Source of the DNA: Chloroflexota bacterium
GTDB taxonomy: Bacteria; Chloroflexota; Dehalococcoidia; SZUA-161
Direction: 5' to 3'
DNA: 15,151 nt
NCBI GenBank assembly: GCA_003229915.1
Contig: QIGA01000009.1
Location: 1-15,151, forward strand
The translations under genes were made by a program, and so were the position numbers. Numbering within the stretch: the first letter of the stretch is position 1; each line of letters begins with the position of its first letter. Shown one piece after another: positions 12,765 to 15,151 of the stretch. The notes beneath the pieces were generated by a model. That model was not told the DNA's origin. It did not search any database and worked only from the letters and a program-made list of their open reading frames with translations.

Positions 12765-14750
12765 TTACCTTATCGAGTATGCCCCGTGCTTCTCAAGAGC
12801 GAAGTCCCCCGGGAAGTAAGTTTCGCTTCTGGCGTACTTCGTCGGGTCGTAGTCCGGCAGCTTGAGCGCTTTGCGCTTAGCGTCGATGTGAGCTATCGCC
12901 TCTGCGACGGCCTTCTTATGATCAGGCTCGAAGTAGAGAGCAGCGCCCACCTTTTCCCTCCAGCCATCGGTGATGAGCTTCGTGACCTCAGGGCAACCCA
13001 GCACTGGAGAGCCTACGCCCATCCAGGTCGTGACCCCGGAGGCAACGAAATAGATACCGATGGAGATCGCTTTCTCCGACATCCATTCCGGAGCAAACCC
13101 CACCACTGGCAAATCGCTTATGTCCTCACCCAGACCGCCCTCGGTGGCACACTGGGTGACTACTGTAAGGATTCGAGTGTTATCAACACAGGAGCCCATA
13201 TGCAGCACCGGTGGGATACCTATTGTTTGACATATCTCCTTGAGCCCGGGGCCACAATGCTCCATAATCTCCGGCGTGAGCAGCCCCAGTTTGGCGCAGG
13301 CGATGGCGTCACAACCGGTGGTCACCACCAGCACATCGTTTTTGATCATCTCTCTTACAATGTCAACGTGCTCAACGTCGTGAGTGGCTCTAGCATTGTT
13401 ACAGCCCACTACACCGGCTGCCCCCCGGATGCGCCCCGCCATAATGGCATCATTCAGAGGACGGAAGGACTCACGCAAGCTACCCCCCAGCATATAGGCA
13501 ATGTACTCGTGGGAGAAACCCGCGATCAGGCGTTCCTGTACGTCAGGGATATGCACCTTTCCCCGGTTAGGGTAATTGTCGATCGCTGCACGAAGGATTT
13601 CCTTGGCAATCTCCATTGCTTTATCTTCATGGAACTCTATGTGCATCGCGCCAGCAATCTTCGCTTTGCGGGATGTGCTGATAATCTTGGTATGATAGTC
13701 CTCAGCCACAGCCACAATGCCCTGCATTATGCACTGGACATCCACCACCATGGCCTCTACCGCACCAGTGAGGATAGCCAGCTCCTGAGCAAGGAAATTG
13801 CCCAGCAGCGGCACTCCCTGGCGCATAAGGACCTCATTGGCGGTACAGCAGATACCAGACAGATTGATTCCCTTGGCCCCCTTCGATTTAGCGTAGTCGA
13901 GTATCTCGGGATCGGATGCCGCCGCCACGATGATCTCAGAGAGGCTGGGCTCGTGGCCATGTATGACAATGTTTACTTCGTCTTCCCGCAGTGTGCCAAA
14001 GTTTGCCGAAGCAGCTACCGGGCCCGGGGTGCCAAACAGAATATCGCTGATATCCGTACTGAGCATGGAGCCACCCCATCCGTCGGCCAGAGCAACGCGC
14101 ATAGCCTGATCCAGTAGGTGCTCCGCATCCTGGTCATTGCCCATATGGGTCCGATGAAATGTCTCCACCACTTCACGATCTATACCTCGAGGTACGATAC
14201 CCAGCTTGCGCCATATCTCCTGCCGTCTGGCAGGTGCCCTCTGCACATAGATTAACTCCCCATCCTGGCGCCCGAACTCGCTAAGCGCCGTTTTGGCCAC
14301 ATCGATGGCGACCTCTTCCTTACTGCGCCCTTCCTCAGGTACGCCCAAATAGTGAGCCACCACTCTCAGCTTCTTATCGTCCTTTATCCCATAGTCAGGC
14401 GCCTCGCCTGTGGCAGCAGCCAGCAGCGTATGCGCCATGTCTCGACCGTGATCGGAGTGTGACGCCGAGCCAGCGGCGGACATACGCGTCAGGTTCCTGG
14501 CTGCCACTGTCTCTTTAGTGGCCCCGCAGATACCCACCGTGGTCTTGCCCACCAGTCGGCAGGGCCCCATGAAGCAGACTTTACAGCAGTTGCCGTCATG
14601 TCCGATAGGGCAGGGCTTGGTCTCGTCTGACCTGCTGAAAATCGTAGACACTCCCTCGGCTTGCGCCTTCTCAAGCATCTCGACAACTACAGGATCAATG
14701 CTCTTGCTCTCAATGCTTTCTTTCGCAGAGCCTTTCTTCTCTTCGGCCAT
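12765..14750 (-). CDS. cooS: Ni-Fe-S carbon monoxide dehydrogenase catalytic subunit
   Basis: 661 residues; interconverts CO and CO2 at a Ni-Fe-S C-cluster. N-terminal Cys residues for the D and B clusters are C47, C55, C56, C59, C64 and C75 (CPIGHDGNCCKVCFMGPCR). C-cluster ligands are all present: the HGH motif 264-266, C302 (GICCTANE; C301 is the adjacent Cys), C340 (VQCIMQG), C450 (GCNNARA), C480 (TTGCDAIAC) and C521 (GSCVDNTR). Length matches the CooS family. The start at 14750 has AGGAG upstream on the minus strand; the frame stays open to 14924 but that part includes a palindrome and the promoter. No cooF, cooC, hydrogenase or acetyl-CoA synthase gene is beside it on the 3' side; the 5' neighbour is a tRNA gene. 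It could serve CO oxidation with an electron carrier encoded elsewhere, or supply CO for a Wood-Ljungdahl pathway. Confidence 0.96.
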   Translation of the reverse strand: MAEEKKGSAKESIESKSIDPVVVEMLEKAQAEGVSTIFSRSDETKPCPIGHDGNCCKVCFMGPCRLVGKTTVGICGATKETVAARNLTRMSAAGSASHSDHGRDMAHTLLAAATGEAPDYGIKDDKKLRVVAHYLGVPEEGRSKEEVAIDVAKTALSEFGRQDGELIYVQRAPARRQEIWRKLGIVPRGIDREVVETFHRTHMGNDQDAEHLLDQAMRVALADGWGGSMLSTDISDILFGTPGPVAASANFGTLREDEVNIVIHGHEPSLSEIIVAAASDPEILDYAKSKGAKGINLSGICCTANEVLMRQGVPLLGNFLAQELAILTGAVEAMVVDVQCIMQGIVAVAEDYHTKIISTSRKAKIAGAMHIEFHEDKAMEIAKEILRAAIDNYPNRGKVHIPDVQERLIAGFSHEYIAYMLGGSLRESFRPLNDAIMAGRIRGAAGVVGCNNARATHDVEHVDIVREMIKNDVLVVTTGCDAIACAKLGLLTPEIMEHCGPGLKEICQTIGIPPVLHMGSCVDNTRILTVVTQCATEGGLGEDISDLPVVGFAPEWMSEKAISIGIYFVASGVTTWMGVGSPVLGCPEVTKLITDGWREKVGAALYFEPDHKKAVAEAIAHIDAKRKALKLPDYDPTKYARSETYFPGDFALEKHGAYSIR

Positions 14751-14797
14751 CTCTACTCCTTTGCCATAGGTTCTCGGGTTCGCTGTAGCTATTGTTA

Positions 14798-14826
14798 ATG
14801 TTATCACAAGGGAATAGGGATGTAAA
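14798..14826 (-). promoter_or_regulatory. cooS promoter (extended -10) with a possible CRP/FNR-type half-site overlap
   Basis: On the minus strand TTTACA (14821-14826), a 17-nt spacer, and TAACAT (14798-14803) preceded by TGA. Transcription would start near 14791, giving a ~40-nt leader. TGTGA-N6-TAACA, resembling a CRP/FNR-family operator with one mismatch in the right half, overlaps the -10. Confidence 0.5.
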
Positions 14827-14885
14827 ACTACCTTCAGAGACAGGCTCACGCGAAACTGTGTTGTTAATAGTCCATTTGAGATGGC

Positions 14886-14919
14886 GGGTAGGGCTGGGCG
14901 ACGTCGCCCAGCCCTACCC
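14886..14919. repeat. 34-bp perfect palindrome without spacer
   Basis: The 17-nt arm 14886-14902 (starting GGGTAGGGCTGG, ending CGAC) is exactly inverted in 14903-14919. The centre is GACGTC. No T-run follows on either strand, so it is not an intrinsic terminator. It resembles dispersed palindromic repeats (REP/MITE-like), to be confirmed by genome copy number. Confidence 0.75.
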
Positions 14920-14932
14920 ATCACGTGTTGTG

Positions 14933-14964
14933 TCCCGGCGTTTAGCGGGATGCTTCAGAGAAGC
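14933..14964. repeat. Two adjacent small hairpins downstream of the palindrome
   Basis: TCCCG (14933-14937) pairs with CGGGA (14946-14950), and GCTTC (14952-14956) pairs with GAAGC (14960-14964). They are separated by one base. The pair lies between the palindrome and the tRNA-Pro promoter. The rest of the 14751-15017 gap (14827-14885) shows nothing I can name. Confidence 0.45.
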
Positions 14965-14980
14965 GCAAACCGCCTTCTCG

Positions 14981-15009
14981 TTGCCAACCACTGGTGGTTA
15001 GGCTATAAT
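14981..15009 (+). promoter_or_regulatory. Promoter of tRNA-Pro
   Basis: TTGCCA (14981-14986), a 17-nt spacer and a perfect TATAAT (15004-15009). Transcription would start near 15016, almost at the tRNA 5' end. The spacer carries a perfect inverted repeat AACCAC-TG-GTGGTT (14986-14999). Confidence 0.75.
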
Positions 15010-15017
15010 CAGGGCAT

Positions 15018-15093
<76 letters not shown>

Positions 15094-15151
15094 TTTCTTG
15101 TACCCCTTACCACCCCGAAATAGCGATTGGCTTCAAAAATCGGGGGGTTAG

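Noticed and set aside
12759..14117. Long plus-strand open frame (452 codons) opposite cooS
   Set aside because: It lies antisense to the strongly conserved cooS coding frame, has no recognisable domains and no Shine-Dalgarno; it is a by-product of cooS codon composition.
14886..14919. Palindrome as terminator or CRISPR repeat
   Set aside because: There is no T-run on either strand, no loop, and only one copy in the window with no spacer pattern.
15111..15149. Inverted CCCCGA/TCGGGG after tRNA-Pro as a terminator
   Set aside because: The loop is over 20 nt, there is no T-run, and the window ends here, so it cannot be judged.

Overview
The window reads as chromosomal core DNA of an anaerobic bacterium, most likely Chloroflexota and probably class Dehalococcoidia. 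The clues are the Gram-positive-style gene order (PIN/TRAM protein, ispD, ispF, cysS, then tuf, rpmG, secE, nusG, rplK, rplA, rplJ, rplL), an EF-Tu with a four-cysteine insertion that I recall from Dehalococcoides-type EF-Tu, an acyl-CoA cassette of a fused HMG-CoA-synthase-like/DUF35 protein plus an SCP2-type thiolase, and a Ni-Fe-S carbon monoxide dehydrogenase. Placement is from memory of these families and was not computed.

Layout. 1-368: C-terminal end of a membrane protein. 371-4190: a promoter, then a tightly overlapping operon of a membrane-anchored PIN/TRAM protein, ispD and ispF (non-mevalonate isoprenoid pathway) and cysS. 4187-5906: a strong promoter, tRNA-Thr(UGU), tRNA-Tyr(GUA), tRNA-Thr(GGU), tuf and the small rpmG. 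5930-8025: secE, nusG, rplK, rplA, with a terminator-like hairpin between secE and nusG and a foldable leader before rplK. 8092-10698: two metabolic genes wedged between rplA and rplJ. 10715-11909: extended -10 promoter, an L10-type leader with two hairpins, rplJ and an N-terminally extended rplL. 11943-12653: radC, in the place where rpoB is usually found. 12700-12734: a strong bidirectional terminator. 12765-14750 (minus): cooS with its own promoter. 14886-14964: a 34-bp perfect palindrome and two small hairpins. 14981-15092: promoter and tRNA-Pro(CGG).

How it fits together. Most of the window is translation and transcription machinery (tRNAs, EF-Tu, L33, L11, L1, L10, L7/L12, NusG) and protein export (SecE). 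The least ordinary part is the acyl-CoA cassette inside the ribosomal protein cluster. Its HMG-CoA-synthase-like half has lost all three catalytic residues at the positions where I align them, while the thiolase next to it keeps its catalytic cysteine and histidines. I infer a thiolase complex in which the synthase fold and the DUF35 domain are structural or substrate-handling parts. CooS keeps all expected metal ligands and points to anaerobic CO/CO2 metabolism.
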